A DNA stretch of 64,000 nucleotides, taken from Sciurus carolinensis (Eukaryota > Chordata > Mammalia > Rodentia > Sciuridae). Shown in pieces: positions 36,641 through 47,575 of the stretch (positions are counted from its first letter, which is position 1; each line of letters opens with the position of its first letter). The notes beneath the pieces are model-generated. The model searched no databases, was not told where the DNA came from, and saw nothing but the letters and a program-made list of their open reading frames with translations. The translations under genes were made by a program, and so were the position numbers. The stretch lies in the NCBI RefSeq assembly GCF_902686445.1, contig NC_062218.1:11011015-11075014 (forward strand), given 5' to 3'.

Positions 36641-37764
36641 TTTTCGGTATTCTTTCTACAATAGCGAGGAATATTTCAATATTTTCAGAATATCTTTTCT
36701 TTTTTCAGGAAGTGAGATCATACATCAACATGAAAAACTTCATCAACTTTTTAATATCAGAAAGATTTTAAGGCAATAAATTAACCATTGAAAAGTTATA
36801 ACACAAATATAGCAATTTTTTTAACAAGTTTGATTTTGCATGTAAAATACTAATACCCTGAATGCTTAATAATTATATATGATCATGGCTTGAAAATATT
36901 TTCTTTCATCTTTATGTTTGTTAGGAAACACTATTTGATGGGTTCAGTATTTATACTACGAATGCCCCCCAAGAAACTGCAATTTGAAGAATTAACTATC
37001 GCCTGGTTTCTTTATTGTACAAATAAAGTATTTTTGATTTTCATCTCTAGCTGTTTCACATTTTTTACAACCAATCCCTGATGTATTGTATTTTATCTTT
37101 ATCACCCTTACTTCCACTTGTTTCTTTCATTGAAATTTTGTTGTTTGTTTATTTTAAACCTATTGCCTTGCACATCAAGAGAATATATTTTATTGAATTT
37201 ATGTCTGCAGTGGCTAAGGGACTGCTGGAAATTCTGGAAGAGTGATCTTTGGGAATATATAATGGCATACCACTTTTGCATAAGAAAGAAGGAAATGCAA
37301 TCCACCTACCCTTTCCACTATCATGCATATTAAAATTGACTTTGTAAGTTTTCAAAAGCAAATAACTGTTTACAGAGCCAAAAAATCTAGGAGAAAGAAA
37401 TATTTGTCCCAAGTTAAAGCAAAGTCAACAATATAACATAGAAATATGCATTAACATGAAATTCACAGTAAGATACTTTAAAAAATATTCCACTATCTGC
37501 AGGATTTTGTCTAATCATGTCCCCTGTGGACTTAGTGATATATAATGTGACTCCTTCTCCATGGCATGGAAACAACATGGTCTTCTTTCTTATACTCTGC
37601 CATAAATATTAAAACAGAATGTTACTTGTAATCCTTAAATTTTACTTAGTTATTTTGAAATGAAAAATAAAAATCTTAAAATATACTATATATTTAATTT
37701 TTCCAAAAACAAATTTAATCGTAGTTTACTAAACCTCAACTGTGTGTATTTATAAAACTGTATC
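36641..37764. other. Unassigned AT-rich sequence
   Basis: No gene recognised; short frames around 36890-37412 are AT-rich and unsupported. Confidence 0.4.
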
Positions 37765-38033
37765 AAAAATTAATGCTAACTTGTTGTTAACTGTAGGCAG
37801 GTAGGGTGTGGCTGGAGAAAGTGGGTTACTGCCTTTGGGGTATATATTTTACCTGATGAGCAGAGTCCCTCTCCGCTCAGTGATGGCCATGTCCTGAGCT
37901 ACTTTCCCCCACTAAAAAATTCCTTCATGATGTTCTACCTCACCTCAGGCTCAGAACTATGGACCGAACCCATGAAACCTTGAGACAAAATAAACTTTTC
38001 CCCTCTAAAATTAAAAAAAAAAAAAATAATGCT
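37765..38033 (+). mobile_element. Retroposed MaLR LTR transcript with poly(A) and duplication
   Basis: The 3' half of the recurring MaLR LTR ('gcaggtagggtgtggctgg', 'gatgttctacctcacctcaggc', 'ggaccgaacccatgaaaccttgagacaaaataaac') ends 18 bases after its AATAAA (37989-37994) in an A14 run (38013-38026), lacking the U5 sequence that full copies have. AAAAATTAATGCT (37765-37777) and AAAAAATAATGCT (38021-38033) flank it, matching at 12 of 13 positions. This is the signature of an RNA polyadenylated at an LTR signal and copied into DNA by L1 machinery. Confidence 0.7.
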
Positions 38034-38304
38034 GTTCTCTCATAAACAACTGAAATCAGAAGGGTACTTTAAAAATGACAAGAATGCAGTAAAATCATTT
38101 GGCAAAGTAAGATAGAATATTCCTCTGAATTCAAAGGAAATTCGTTAAGTATAAAAGTCTCCCGATGTAGTCTTCAGCAGAGGACAAGGTGGAAAAACAA
38201 ATGTAACACGAGAGCAAAAGAATCATGTGTACACCAGGTACGATTATAACTCTGGTTTATTTATACGGTGGAACAAAAGTTTAGATCTGCGGCTTAAACA
38301 TCTC
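38034..38304. other. Unassigned sequence
   Basis: Nothing recognised. Confidence 0.4.
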
Positions 38305-38410
38305 AGGACTGAGGATGTAGCTGTGGTCAAGTATTGTGTAGCATGTCCAAGAACTTGGGTTCAGTAGCCAGCACTACAAGAAAAAAGAAAGGAAAAGGAA
38401 AAAATAAAGA
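38305..38410 (+). mobile_element. ID SINE, diverged
   Basis: 'aggactgaggatgtagctgtggtcaag', 'gtgtagcatgtccaagaacttgggttcagtagccagcac' and an A-rich tail match the sense ID layout. Confidence 0.8.
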
Positions 38411-38964
38411 AAATGGAGGCTTTGTAGATGTCGTATGCCCTTTGCAATTCCTTGAGGAACCATTTCAAAGACAAAACGTAGACTTCAGTGTTCCTAGAAA
38501 TAACGGGCATCTATTCTAAATAGAACGGTTAACACTTTTTACATAATTAACAATATCAAACCAGAAAACTAGACTCCCAAGATAAAAAAATAACAGAGGC
38601 TCTTTCAATCAAAGTAATAAAGACAAAAGGACCCTCATGCTTGGAATGATGTTGAAGAGTCCAGTTCAAAATCTCAGGTGACGGTATTCATTGTGTTTGC
38701 ATCTACACCTGGTGTAATGTCTTGCCTTGTTCTTTACTATTGGGTTTGCTTATCATTCTGTTCTATACTTATAAAGGAGGCAATTAAAGAACAAGAGAAG
38801 TAAAAAATTATAGACGTTGAAATAGTGATAATGTGACATTTGTTATTGGGGAACAGGAAGTGAACTTTATTGAGGGTCTCTTCTGTAGGAGTTCATTTGA
38901 ACTCTTTGTGCATCTTTGTGTAATTGGCTTTTGGTTCCAATTGCACAAGGGACTTCATATAGAC
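38411..38964. other. Unassigned sequence
   Basis: Nothing recognised. Confidence 0.4.
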
Positions 38965-38988
38965 AGCTGTTACAGGCTGAGGTAACAA

Positions 38989-39024
38989 ATTCTTATGTTG
39001 AAGTCCATTCTTATGCTGAAGTCC
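38989..39024. repeat. Two-copy 18-bp tandem repeat
   Basis: ATTCTTATGTTGAAGTCC (38989-39006) is followed directly by ATTCTTATGCTGAAGTCC (39007-39024), one mismatch, within the MLT1 LTR. Confidence 0.9.
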
Positions 39025-39052
39025 AAACCTCAGAATTTCAAACTTTGTATTT

Positions 39053-39102
39053 AAAGACTGAGACTTTAAAAAAAAAAAAAGAAAAAAGACTGAGACTTTA
39101 AA
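39053..39102. mobile_element. A-tract flanked by 18-bp duplicates (tail-only insertion?)
   Basis: AAAGACTGAGACTTTAAA occurs exactly at 39053-39070 and 39085-39102, separated only by A10GAAA. Either a poly(A)-only target-primed insertion (retroposon truncated to its tail) or a local tandem duplication explains it. Confidence 0.6.
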
Positions 39103-39370
39103 CAGTTCATTAAGTTAAAATTGAGGTCAGGATGGTAGGCCCAAAATCAATTTGGTGGATATTGTCATAAAAACGTGACGTTAAGATATGAACACAGACA
39201 GGGCAGACAATATGAAAGTATAAGTAGAAAATGGTCATTGGCACCCAAGGAGAGAGGTCTACTAAGAAAGGCCTTGCATTTAATACTACACTTAGAATCC
39301 TCCAAACTGTCAGGAAATAAATTTCTGTCATTTAAGCCACCTAGTCTGGGGTGTTTTTTATGACAATCCA

Positions 39371-40253
39371 GGCAAACTAATAAAAACAGTTTGTGCTTTG
39401 TAGTTTAAATATAAACACAAAAATATGAGTTGACAAAAGTCTAATTCTATATATCACATAGGATATGTAATTTGAATGTCATAACATGTTTAACAATCAG
39501 CAATCTTATTCAGAGGCATACACTTCAACTAAATGCTTATTTTCTTATTTGATACCAGCTGTTTCTAAACACAAGGTAAGAATATGCACACGTTATATGA
39601 CACCTGATATTGATGTGGGGCCTATACAGAACCTGTAATTGATCCTGTCACTTAACTATAGCTTCCTAGAAATGAGTGAATCTTCAAACTAAATGGGATA
39701 ATGAGTAAAATTTAATATTGTTAATCTGAATATAGAACAATATAATGTAGGATTCTAGTGTTACCATCTTTCTGAATAGAGAATATAAAATCATTGGACA
39801 TTAAACAATTAAAAAGAGTGTAAATTTTTTTTTCATCAGTAACAGAACATACTCTGCCTTCTGCTGTCATACTTTTGGGATTATATTACCCAATATTTGT
39901 AATCCACACTTTTATTCAAAAGATTAATAGCCTACCACTTCAATGAATAGGGGATTCCTATGCAGATAAGGTGGTAGAGGATTCTTTGTCAATCTTGTAT
40001 CATCGCTGTAGGATTCCAAGTTCATACTAGCTGCAATTTGCTTTATAAGTCTCTAAAGAACATAATCAGCAACTTTCTTAAATTGTCTAACCATCAATTT
40101 TTCCAGAATTCTATCAGCATTCCATTAGGCACTGGAGTTACAAATGTCACTTTTTAGGACAGGCAACTCTGCTATTTTTTTTCCCTATTAACTTCTTCAT
40201 AAATATGCAAAATGCTTAAACCCAGGTACATTTCCATCCTACAAAAGAACATG
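39371..40253. other. Unassigned AT-rich sequence
   Basis: Nothing recognised. Confidence 0.4.
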
Positions 40254-40600
40254 TGTTAGTTTTCTATCACTGTAAAAAAAATACTTGAGATAATTAAGTT
40301 ATAAAAAAGAAAGTTTATGTTAGCTCCCAGTTTCAGAGGCTCCAGTCCAGGATCTATTGCTCTTGTTGCTTTTGGACCTGTACTGAGAGGGGACATTAGG
40401 GAAGGGAGCATGTGACCAGGCAGATCTGCTCTCCAAGTGGCCACTAGGTGAAAGACAGTAAGAGGACCTGGAGTCCCATTCTCCCCTGGGTGGGTACACC
40501 TCAATGACCCATTGCTTCCAACCAAGTTTCCACCACCACCTGTTAGTGCCACAGGCTACACACCAAGCCTTTGACACCTGGGCCTTTGCCATGTTTTAGA
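40254..40600 (-). mobile_element. MaLR-type LTR (second subfamily)
   Basis: Starts 'tgttagttttctatcactgtaaaaaaaatacttgagataattaag', then 'agctcccagtttcagaggctccagtccaggatc', 'cattgcttccaaccaagtttccaccaccacctgttagtgccac', 'accaagcctttgacacctgggcctttgcc'. Antisense. It contains two overlapping spurious minus-strand frames (40256-40592). Confidence 0.8.
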
Positions 40601-40714
40601 TCTATAGATTCCGTTTCCACTGAAAGGAGGTAACCAAGTAGAAGGAGGGAAGATATTGTCACAATACCTTCAACATTGTGCAACCCGAGGGATAAGAAAA
40701 TTGCAAGTTTGTGT

Positions 40715-40990
40715 GTGAGTCAGCTTTTCCTTGGTGTGTCCCAAGCATCTGATATGGAAATTAAAGGTGGAAAGATTAATTTTGGTTCACCATTTTAGAT
40801 GTTTCAGTCCATGGTCAGATAATTCTTTGGTTGGAGCTTGAGGTGATGCAGAGAATCATGGCAGAAAAGTACAGTAGAGAATCGAATCAGCTTGGGCTGC
40901 AGCTAATAGAAGCAGCAGAAGGGGCTGGACATAAGAAATACCCTTCCTGAACCTGCCGCCTTGACCTGCTCAGGCAGCCAAATCAATAAT
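40715..40990 (-). mobile_element. MaLR-type LTR fragment
   Basis: 'gtgagtcagcttttccttggtgtg', 'ggttcaccattttagatgtttcagtccatggtcag', 'ttggagcttgaggtgatgcagagaatcatggcag' match the antisense start of the recurring LTR. The outer half is missing. Confidence 0.65.
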
Positions 40991-41138
40991 CTATGGACTT
41001 CACAAAAATTGGCATATTTGTTTTAAAAACAAAGAACTGAATGTATTTGTGGAGCCCCATATGAAGTTTTGTTAGATGCATGCATTATGTGATGTTTAAA
41101 TGAGGTTAAATAAATTTATCTTCATTTTTTTTTTCTTT

Positions 41139-41350
41139 TTTGGTACCAGGGATTGAACTCAGGGGCACTTGACCACTGAGCCACATCCTCAGCCCTATTT
41201 TGTATTTCATTTAGAGACAGTGTCTAACTATGTTTCTTAGCACCTCACTTTTGCTGAAGTGGCTTTGAACTCACAATCCTCCTGCCTCAGCCTTCCTAGT
41301 CACTGGGATTACAGGCATGCACCACCACACCCAGTTTCTTTCATCTTCAA
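41139..41350 (-). mobile_element. B1-dID composite SINE, well preserved
   Basis: 'tggtaccagggattgaactcaggggcacttgaccactgagccacatcctcagccc', a T-rich linker, then 'gagacagtgtctaactatg' and 'ctcctgcctcagccttcctagtcactgggattacaggcatgcaccaccacacccag'. A possible duplication, ATCTTCATTTT near 41118 and ATCTTCAATTT near 41343, flanks it. Confidence 0.93.
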
Positions 41351-41464
41351 TTTTTAAAATCTTATTTCAATGATCAAAATCATGCCATTCTATCTTTCTG
41401 TGTTTTCAATTACAAGTTAAAGAGTTTTAAAGGAAGTAATAAATACTCAGAATCCAGTTTTTCA

Positions 41465-41830
41465 TCTGATAAGATAGCTGAGTGCCTGCTCTACTAACTG
41501 TCTGCTTCAGGAGTCCTGGAGATCTGGCCAACCCCTCCCTCCTGCCACCTTCCCCATACTAGGATAAGAATACGTGAAAGGACTGTAGGCTCCTGGGCTG
41601 GACTCTATCCTGCTCAGTATAGCCAGGTTCGGAACACAATTCTGTTTGAATTAAGTTTTGGTATCCTCCCCATACACACATAGAGTGTTTAATATCATTA
41701 TCCTCTACACATCTGGCAGAAACACTGGCAAATGCAATCAGTCCCTATCTCTGTGACTCTATAAATAAATTCCATTTTTTATTCCATTCTGCTGGCTTGT
41801 TTCCCATAAATTTAAAAGAGCATAACAGCA
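41465..41830 (+). mobile_element. Possible LTR
   Basis: 'gtcctggagatctggccaacccctccctcctgccacc', 'ctgtaggctcctgggctggactctatcctgctcagtatagccagg', and 'tgtttgaattaagttttggtatcctcc' look like U3/R sequence. Family not recognised. Confidence 0.3.
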
Positions 41831-42089
41831 ACTTGCTTGTTGTATTGATTTTACAACCTTGAAGGTGTTTTTAATCTGAGGAAAAGTAAACCTTTATTAA
41901 CAAGTTGTCACTTTCACAGCAGATAATTCTAAGTTACAGGATTTCATTAGGAAAGGAAAATATCCCCATCCAATAATTTTGAGTGCTTAGAATGGTATTT
42001 GCTTAGTCTGTTGAGTTCTAATTTGCTAAAAGTATTACACTTAAGAAGTTCATTTGTTTGCATTACATAGTACTTTGTAGTTTACTTAT

Positions 42090-42560
42090 TTTAAATTAAG
42101 GTTCACCTATATCTGCTCATCAGATGGGGTGGGGGAGAAAATGATGCCTTTCATAATAATCAGCAGAGCAAGAAGAGTTCCAACAGAAATAAGGGGAAAG
42201 AGTAGAGTCACACAAATGAGGTGGTGCATTTATATGCAACTTCAAAGGACCAAGCCAATCAATCCTGTCTAATTTAGCCATGTTATAAAGACTAGTGCTG
42301 TAAGGAAAGACTCCTTTAATTTCAACTTTTTCTTCTACTTTAACCAGATGTCTTACTCAATTAGAGTAGACATCTCTCAGTTACCAGGTAACATGATTAA
42401 TTGATGTTCTGCACCTACATTTGCATGCATCTTGACGGGGCGGAGAAAGTGCTAACTTCGACTGTGCCTTATGGTATTGATTCAGAGAAATGAAACTGAT
42501 TCTTTTCCCTTATGGAGGGAGAATATCTTCCAGAGAGACTAGAATTCACCAGAGGTACCA
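42090..42560. promoter_or_regulatory. Candidate non-coding regulatory element
   Basis: A repeat-free stretch with several clustered factor-type motifs: a perfect RFX X-box (42380-42392), a TTAATTGA homeodomain-type site directly after it, and an ATTTGCAT octamer at about 42419-42426. Purely motif-based; conservation could not be tested. Confidence 0.3.
42380..42392. promoter_or_regulatory. RFX X-box-like palindrome
   Basis: GTTACCAGGTAAC is a perfect inverted repeat with a 1-base spacer and fits the X-box consensus GTNRCC-(0-3)-RGYAAC recognised by RFX-family factors. Chance occurrence in 64 kb is possible. Confidence 0.45.
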
Positions 42561-45540
42561 AAACAGAAGTTTCAAATAATTCTCCTTATTCTAAAATTTT
42601 AGAAATTAAAATCAGAATAGTAGACTTTTACCCCGAACAACTGTTTGGCATCCCAAATTTTTGTTAATAATAGGAGAGGATTTCAGTCTGATTCAATGTT
42701 ATAAATGAAATCTAATACAAAATTGCAATTCTGATGTAATATATTTGGAAATACTAAGCTGGTGTATTCATTTCTCTTTGCTGCAAATCAAGTATTCAGC
42801 CAATCCTTTTACATGATACACCAGGGAAAGAGATAGAGCAAGTGCCCTTTCAAAGAAATATGTGTCATACTAGAGCTGAGGAGACACTGCTAATGGGGAG
42901 AAAGTCACAGTGGCAGAAAAATCAGTGATACAAATAAATCTCCCCACTCTGTGGTCCTAGAGGAGATGTGGGGGAGTTAGGTTGAAAGGAAAATGATAAG
43001 GGAGATGGAAACCTGAGAGTACCCTATTCCCTTCACCTACAGGACTACCTCTATCATATACCTTCCCAAAATAACTATGGTCAAGACAGACTAGTCAGGA
43101 GGCTGACCTAATTTGGCAGAGGGGTGCCTGATTTGGGCTGTCATGATTTTTTCTTGGATTCCATGTGTTTAGCAAGATATCTAGGAGTTGCCCTTCCCTA
43201 AACTTCCAGAAGGACCCATGAGGTTGCTAATTTGCTCACTCTAAAGCTTACCAGGGAGATCACTGCTATTGGACTTGAGTGATCTTGTAGCTGGACAGTA
43301 AGACCATAGATCAGGAGTATTTTCAAGTTCAGCAATGCCCACTGCTCCCTTGGAGGAAAACAGAAGAGAAAGGGAAATCTGAAAGACCTGGCCCTCTGGA
43401 AAACACACATACACACAAACAAACAAAAAAACAGAAAATATAGAAGAATGAACCGCTTTTCAAGAGCTTCATAGTTTTTCAGTCCCACAGCGCAGAATGG
43501 GTTTCAGCAGGGAATACAGATAGTTAACTGAGCACCTAAGGTCACACCTGTTTGCACAAGTCATGTGAACACTGGTCTCCACTGTACACTTGCTTTCCAA
43601 GGCAGTGCTGGCTCCCAATTTCCAGTAAATAATACCGATTTTAGACAATGTATGCCATTTGAGAGTATGATGTAATGAAGGTAGCAAGGTTCCAACAATT
43701 TTAATTACTAATATAAAAGGAATTATGCAGACAATACCCTTAATTGCAAATGCATTGAATTTAACAAATCTGTATCAGGAATCAGCTCAAGCAACTTACA
43801 AGAACACGAGCAATTTTACAAGAGAAAAAGGTCAGGCCTTTGAGATATTTTTAAAATAAGACTGAAAGAAAAGAGGTTCTGCTTTGAATCTTAAAGTTCT
43901 TGGTTGTCCTTTTCTTGGCAATTCTTTTAACCAGTCTATGGGAGGACATGATAGGATAATTACTTTGTCAACAAAAGGATGTAACTGTAGAAAACAATAA
44001 GAACCAAAGGAGGAAATATTCAGAAACTTCCTGTTGTTCTTTTATGATGATAAGCACCGTGCTGTTCCATGGTCATATAGAAGTGTGATTTCATGCCTAT
44101 TATTGGTCTAGAGAAAATACATGCATATATCATGTATAAATATGTATATATTATATTTGATGTGTATATATATTCCTTTCCCTGTATCAGCAATGTGTAT
44201 TATATGTGTGCTTATGTACTATGCATTTTTGAGATTTTCATTCAGTTGTTCAGAAGACTGAAATTATATTTTTAAAGTAATTATGGCTATGTGAGAAACT
44301 CAGAATTTGGATTCTGGTTTATATTTGAGATCTTTCATGCTAGCTATTTTAATTCTTTATGAAAGGAATCCCTACTCACCCCCAGAAAACTTTATGTGTA
44401 ACAATTCATGATAATAAGTGACAAATGTAGCATAATTTGTAAAACATATAAAATAAAAATGAAACCCTAAGGACCAGGTGCCCCACTCTGAACGGGTGTA
44501 TGTATGCTTTTACACACTTTGTTGTGGGAATTTTTCAGTCATAAATAAAGGTCAAGTGGTAAATATCATGGCATAACTTTTTAGTTTCTCTACTCCCCAC
44601 TGGTCTTGACCTTCCTAAACTTTGGAATGATATATGAATATTGAGTTTTCAAAAGAGTAATATATTTTGCTACAAATATAGTAATAAACAAAAGGAAAAA
44701 CATAGTAGAAGATCATGCCATGATTCATCAATCTATGTCTATTTGTAAAGAAAGAACTCACCAGTGTTTCCTGGCAAGCGTTAGCATTTTTAATTGGAAA
44801 AGCAGTTGAAGAATATGCCATATGATGGGATCTGAAGGGCAAAAGACTGCTCTCCACCTCACCCCATCTTCTCTAAGGTGACCAGTGTTTTGCATTTATT
44901 AGGAAAAACTAGAGGGATCCCTAAAGCAACACAAATGAATGGAAGGACAGTAAAGATGAAAAAAAAAAAAAAAAAACTATTTTATCATTTCAAAGGATTC
45001 ATAAAACACTTTTCAACTCTAATGTGGAAAAGAAAGCTGAATTACACTGACCAGTACATTTTACAACTCTACCCTTATAGAGTAATAAAAACAAAACATC
45101 AATTCCAAATGTTATGTTTTGTTTCTTTGCTTTTTTAAAAACAGTAACTTAGCAGGCAGTGATGGTATGAAAAATCCACAGAATTCAGCAAAGAGTGGTG
45201 TTGAATTTAAAATCTAACATTGATAATTACTAGCTGTTGTGCCTTGAGATGATCCATGCCATAGTATCTCATGATTAATGGGAATGATAATATAGGTCCC
45301 TTCAAAATAAATACTAAGAGTAATCATGTGGGTAAAGCGCACGAGAAACACTCTCAAATAGTAGCTACTCAAGATATAAAAAAGAGTTGTTTTTCTCCTT
45401 TATCTCCAACTTTTAATAGAGAAACGATTAGCACCTTTTCTGTGTGTCAGAATTCTTGGACATTTTACACAATTTAAATGTGTGGAGTCAAAATCTGATG
45501 GCCTGATATAATGATTTAATTGGTCTTGGGTTTGTCTGGA

Positions 45541-45541
<1 letters not shown>
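42561..45541. other. Unassigned, largely unique-looking sequence
   Basis: No named repeats were recognised over about 3 kb. Minus-strand frames at 43198-43488 and 43469-43687 and others at 44615-44857 show no domain. Confidence 0.45.

Positions 45542-45542
<1 letters not shown>

Positions 45543-45580
<38 letters not shown>
45543..45580. repeat. (CA)n microsatellite
   Basis: About 18 nearly perfect CA units. Generates a spurious His/Thr open frame. Confidence 0.97.
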
Positions 45581-45599
45581 GTGCACATTATCAAAGACC

Positions 45600-45790
45600 A
45601 TTTCAGTGGGCACAACATATATCCAGCACCACCTCTAGACACAGTTCGTGGCCAGCGCCCCAGACCCAGAAGCTTCTGTGCACCTTACCCGGGACACCCC
45701 CCAATAAAACCTCTACACAGACATCTAAGCACAGAGAGTGGTTTTGCCCATTGTTGTGTCTGGCAGTCATCAGTCAACATCATTTAGTAT
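45600..45790 (+). mobile_element. Possible LTR 3' part
   Basis: 'gaagcttctgtgcaccttacccgggacaccccccaataaaacc', then 'gagtggttttgcccattgttgtgtctggcag' resembles an R-U5 of an endogenous retrovirus LTR with AATAAA signal. No coding remnant. Tentative. Confidence 0.4.
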
Positions 45791-45949
45791 ATTAATCAGT
45801 GTAACTGTATATAGAAGTAGAAAACTCAATCCCATTGTGTGGACAGTCATCCCTTCTCTAAACACACTATGGAATCCATACTTATCTACTCTGAAGGAGC
45901 GTATTAGTACCATCTAGATTTTTTCTGTAATAAAAACAGGGTTACCATT

Positions 45950-46310
45950 ATACTGAGGGATACATACTTTTGTGAACATGTATCTATTGTATATTTTTCA
46001 AGGAATGGAAATTCTTGGTTATATTATATTCATATGGTCAGATTTTTTGCAAAACTGACAATTTCCCAAATTGTTTCAATCTACACTGCCACAAGAAATA
46101 CATGAGATATTCAGGGATGCCAGTTTTTTCCGACACTTGTATTTGCCAAAATTTTGTTTGAGTCTTTATGATAGGAGTTAAATGGTATCATAATTGTACT
46201 TTATATCTTTTGATGATTTATAAAACTGAGCAGTCTTGCATTATCCAAATACACCTATTGGGAAAGTTTCCCCCCCCCCACTCCACAGTATTTGTCTAAG
46301 TCTCTCTGTC
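45950..46310 (-). mobile_element. Old L1 3'-region relic, antisense
   Basis: 'gtgaacatgtatctattg', 'ggaatggaaattcttggttatattatattcatatgg', 'caaaactgacaatttcccaaattgtttcaatctacactgccacaag' and 'catgagatattcagggatgccag...tatttgcc' follow the antisense of the old L1 ORF2 3' end. Confidence 0.65.
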
Positions 46311-46525
46311 CTATTTTTCATTATATTTATGTTATTTTTTCTTATTAAAGTAATGGTATGGAGACCAAGTGTTTTACTGTGGCTGCTGTTAAGTAACTAT
46401 TATCAAAGATACTGAATCCTCTGATGACTGCCTTTAAATCTCTTAATGTTATACTTTGACACAGAATTCCTTAATAAACTTTGTTAGATCCATCATTTTT
46501 TCCTTAGAATTCATGCTTAGCGGGG

Positions 46526-46578
46526 TTGTGTGTATGTGTGTGTGTGTGTGTGTGTATGTGTGTGTGTGTGTGTGTGCA
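46526..46578. repeat. (TG)n microsatellite
   Basis: About 25 TG units with two TATG interruptions. Generates spurious Val/Cys frames. Confidence 0.97.
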
Positions 46579-46882
46579 CTTTTGAAGAAATATCTGCCTT
46601 CTCTAAGAGAACAAAGATTTTGTTTTCAAGTGGAAGCTCTACCATAATTCCTAAAATCAGATTACAGTGTCCTGAAAGAAGTCAACACTCAAATAAATCA
46701 CCTTATCCTGTTATATTGGAAATTTTCTTATTCAATATCACACTCTTCTACTATTTAGGATTTTTAAATAACTAGCCTGTAATTCTACCTACTCTGGAGA
46801 CTGATGTAGAACAATCACAAGATCAAGGACAGAGTAGACAAAATTTAAAACTATGAATAAAAGTTAATTTTTTAAGAATTTT

Positions 46883-46985
46883 TAAAGGTATGCAATGTAA
46901 CTCCATGGTTGAATACCTGCCTAGTATGTATAAGACCCTTGGTTTGATCTCTAGCATTGCTAAAAACAATAACAAAAATGTAATA
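46883..46985 (+). mobile_element. ID SINE, diverged
   Basis: 'atgcaatgtaactccatggttgaatacctgcctagtatgtataagacccttggtttgatctctagcattgc' followed by an A-rich tail with AAC repeats. Confidence 0.8.
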
Positions 46986-47384
46986 TCTGTTCCAAAAGAC
47001 CTCAGCTTTATTTTCTTTCCTTCAATTTCATTGCCCTTATTTTTTGCTATTGTTTTCTGCTTTTCCACATGAATTACAGAGTAAACTTGGTAGTTCTACC
47101 AAAGAGTGTTTGTTATCTCGATTTGGACAGTGTGGAGTCTATAGATTTACTTTAAGAAATGACACACTTATAATGGGAAGTCTTTTAACCCATCAAAAAG
47201 CTATATCTTTTCATTTATTTAAATATAAAAATATTCTCTAATTTCTCTCAATAATGATTATCTTTATTGCTTATAGCATGATTTCATGCTCATATTTAAT
47301 TATATTTTCCTAAACATTTGCTATTGTTTAAAGCAGTTTTGTAAAAATAAATTTCAGATAATATATAAATTATTTATTGAAAGG
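46986..47384. other. Unassigned AT-rich sequence
   Basis: Nothing recognised. Confidence 0.4.
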
Positions 47385-47575
47385 ATGTAATTATATTCAC
47401 GAAATTTGAATCACCACATTCAAATTTAGAATATTTTCACTACTTCCAAATGAAACCCTGCACCTATTAGCAGTCACTTTACGTGAAAGCCTCAGACAAC
47501 CTCCAGGCCACTTCTAGGCCGTAGATCTGCCTGCACTGGGCATTTAATACAAATGGAGTCAAACAGGATAGGAGC
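47385..47575 (-). mobile_element. Old L1 3'-region relic, antisense
   Basis: 'gaaaccctgcacctattagcagtcactttacg', 'cctcagacaacctccaggccacttctaggcc', 'gatctgcctgcactgggcatttaatacaaatggagtcaaacag' corresponds to the widespread 'ctgtacccattagcagtcactcccc ... gatttgcctattctggacatttcatataaatgg' segment of old L1s. Confidence 0.7.

Larger units (their letters stand above)
38965..39370 (+). mobile_element. MLT1-type MaLR LTR
   Basis: 'gttacaggctgaggtaacaaattcttatgttgaagtcc', 'cctcagaatttcaaactttgtatttaaag', 'aattgaggtcaggatgg', and the typical end 'cctccaaactgtcaggaaataaatttctgtcatttaagccacctagtctggggtg'. Contains an 18-bp tandem duplication and an A-rich insertion flanked by duplicates. Confidence 0.8.

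Noticed and set aside
45520..45795. Open frames over the CA repeat and following sequence
   Set aside because: Driven by dinucleotide repeat coding in all frames and by LTR-like sequence.
46456..46775. Val/Cys-rich frames over the TG repeat
   Set aside because: Microsatellite artefact.
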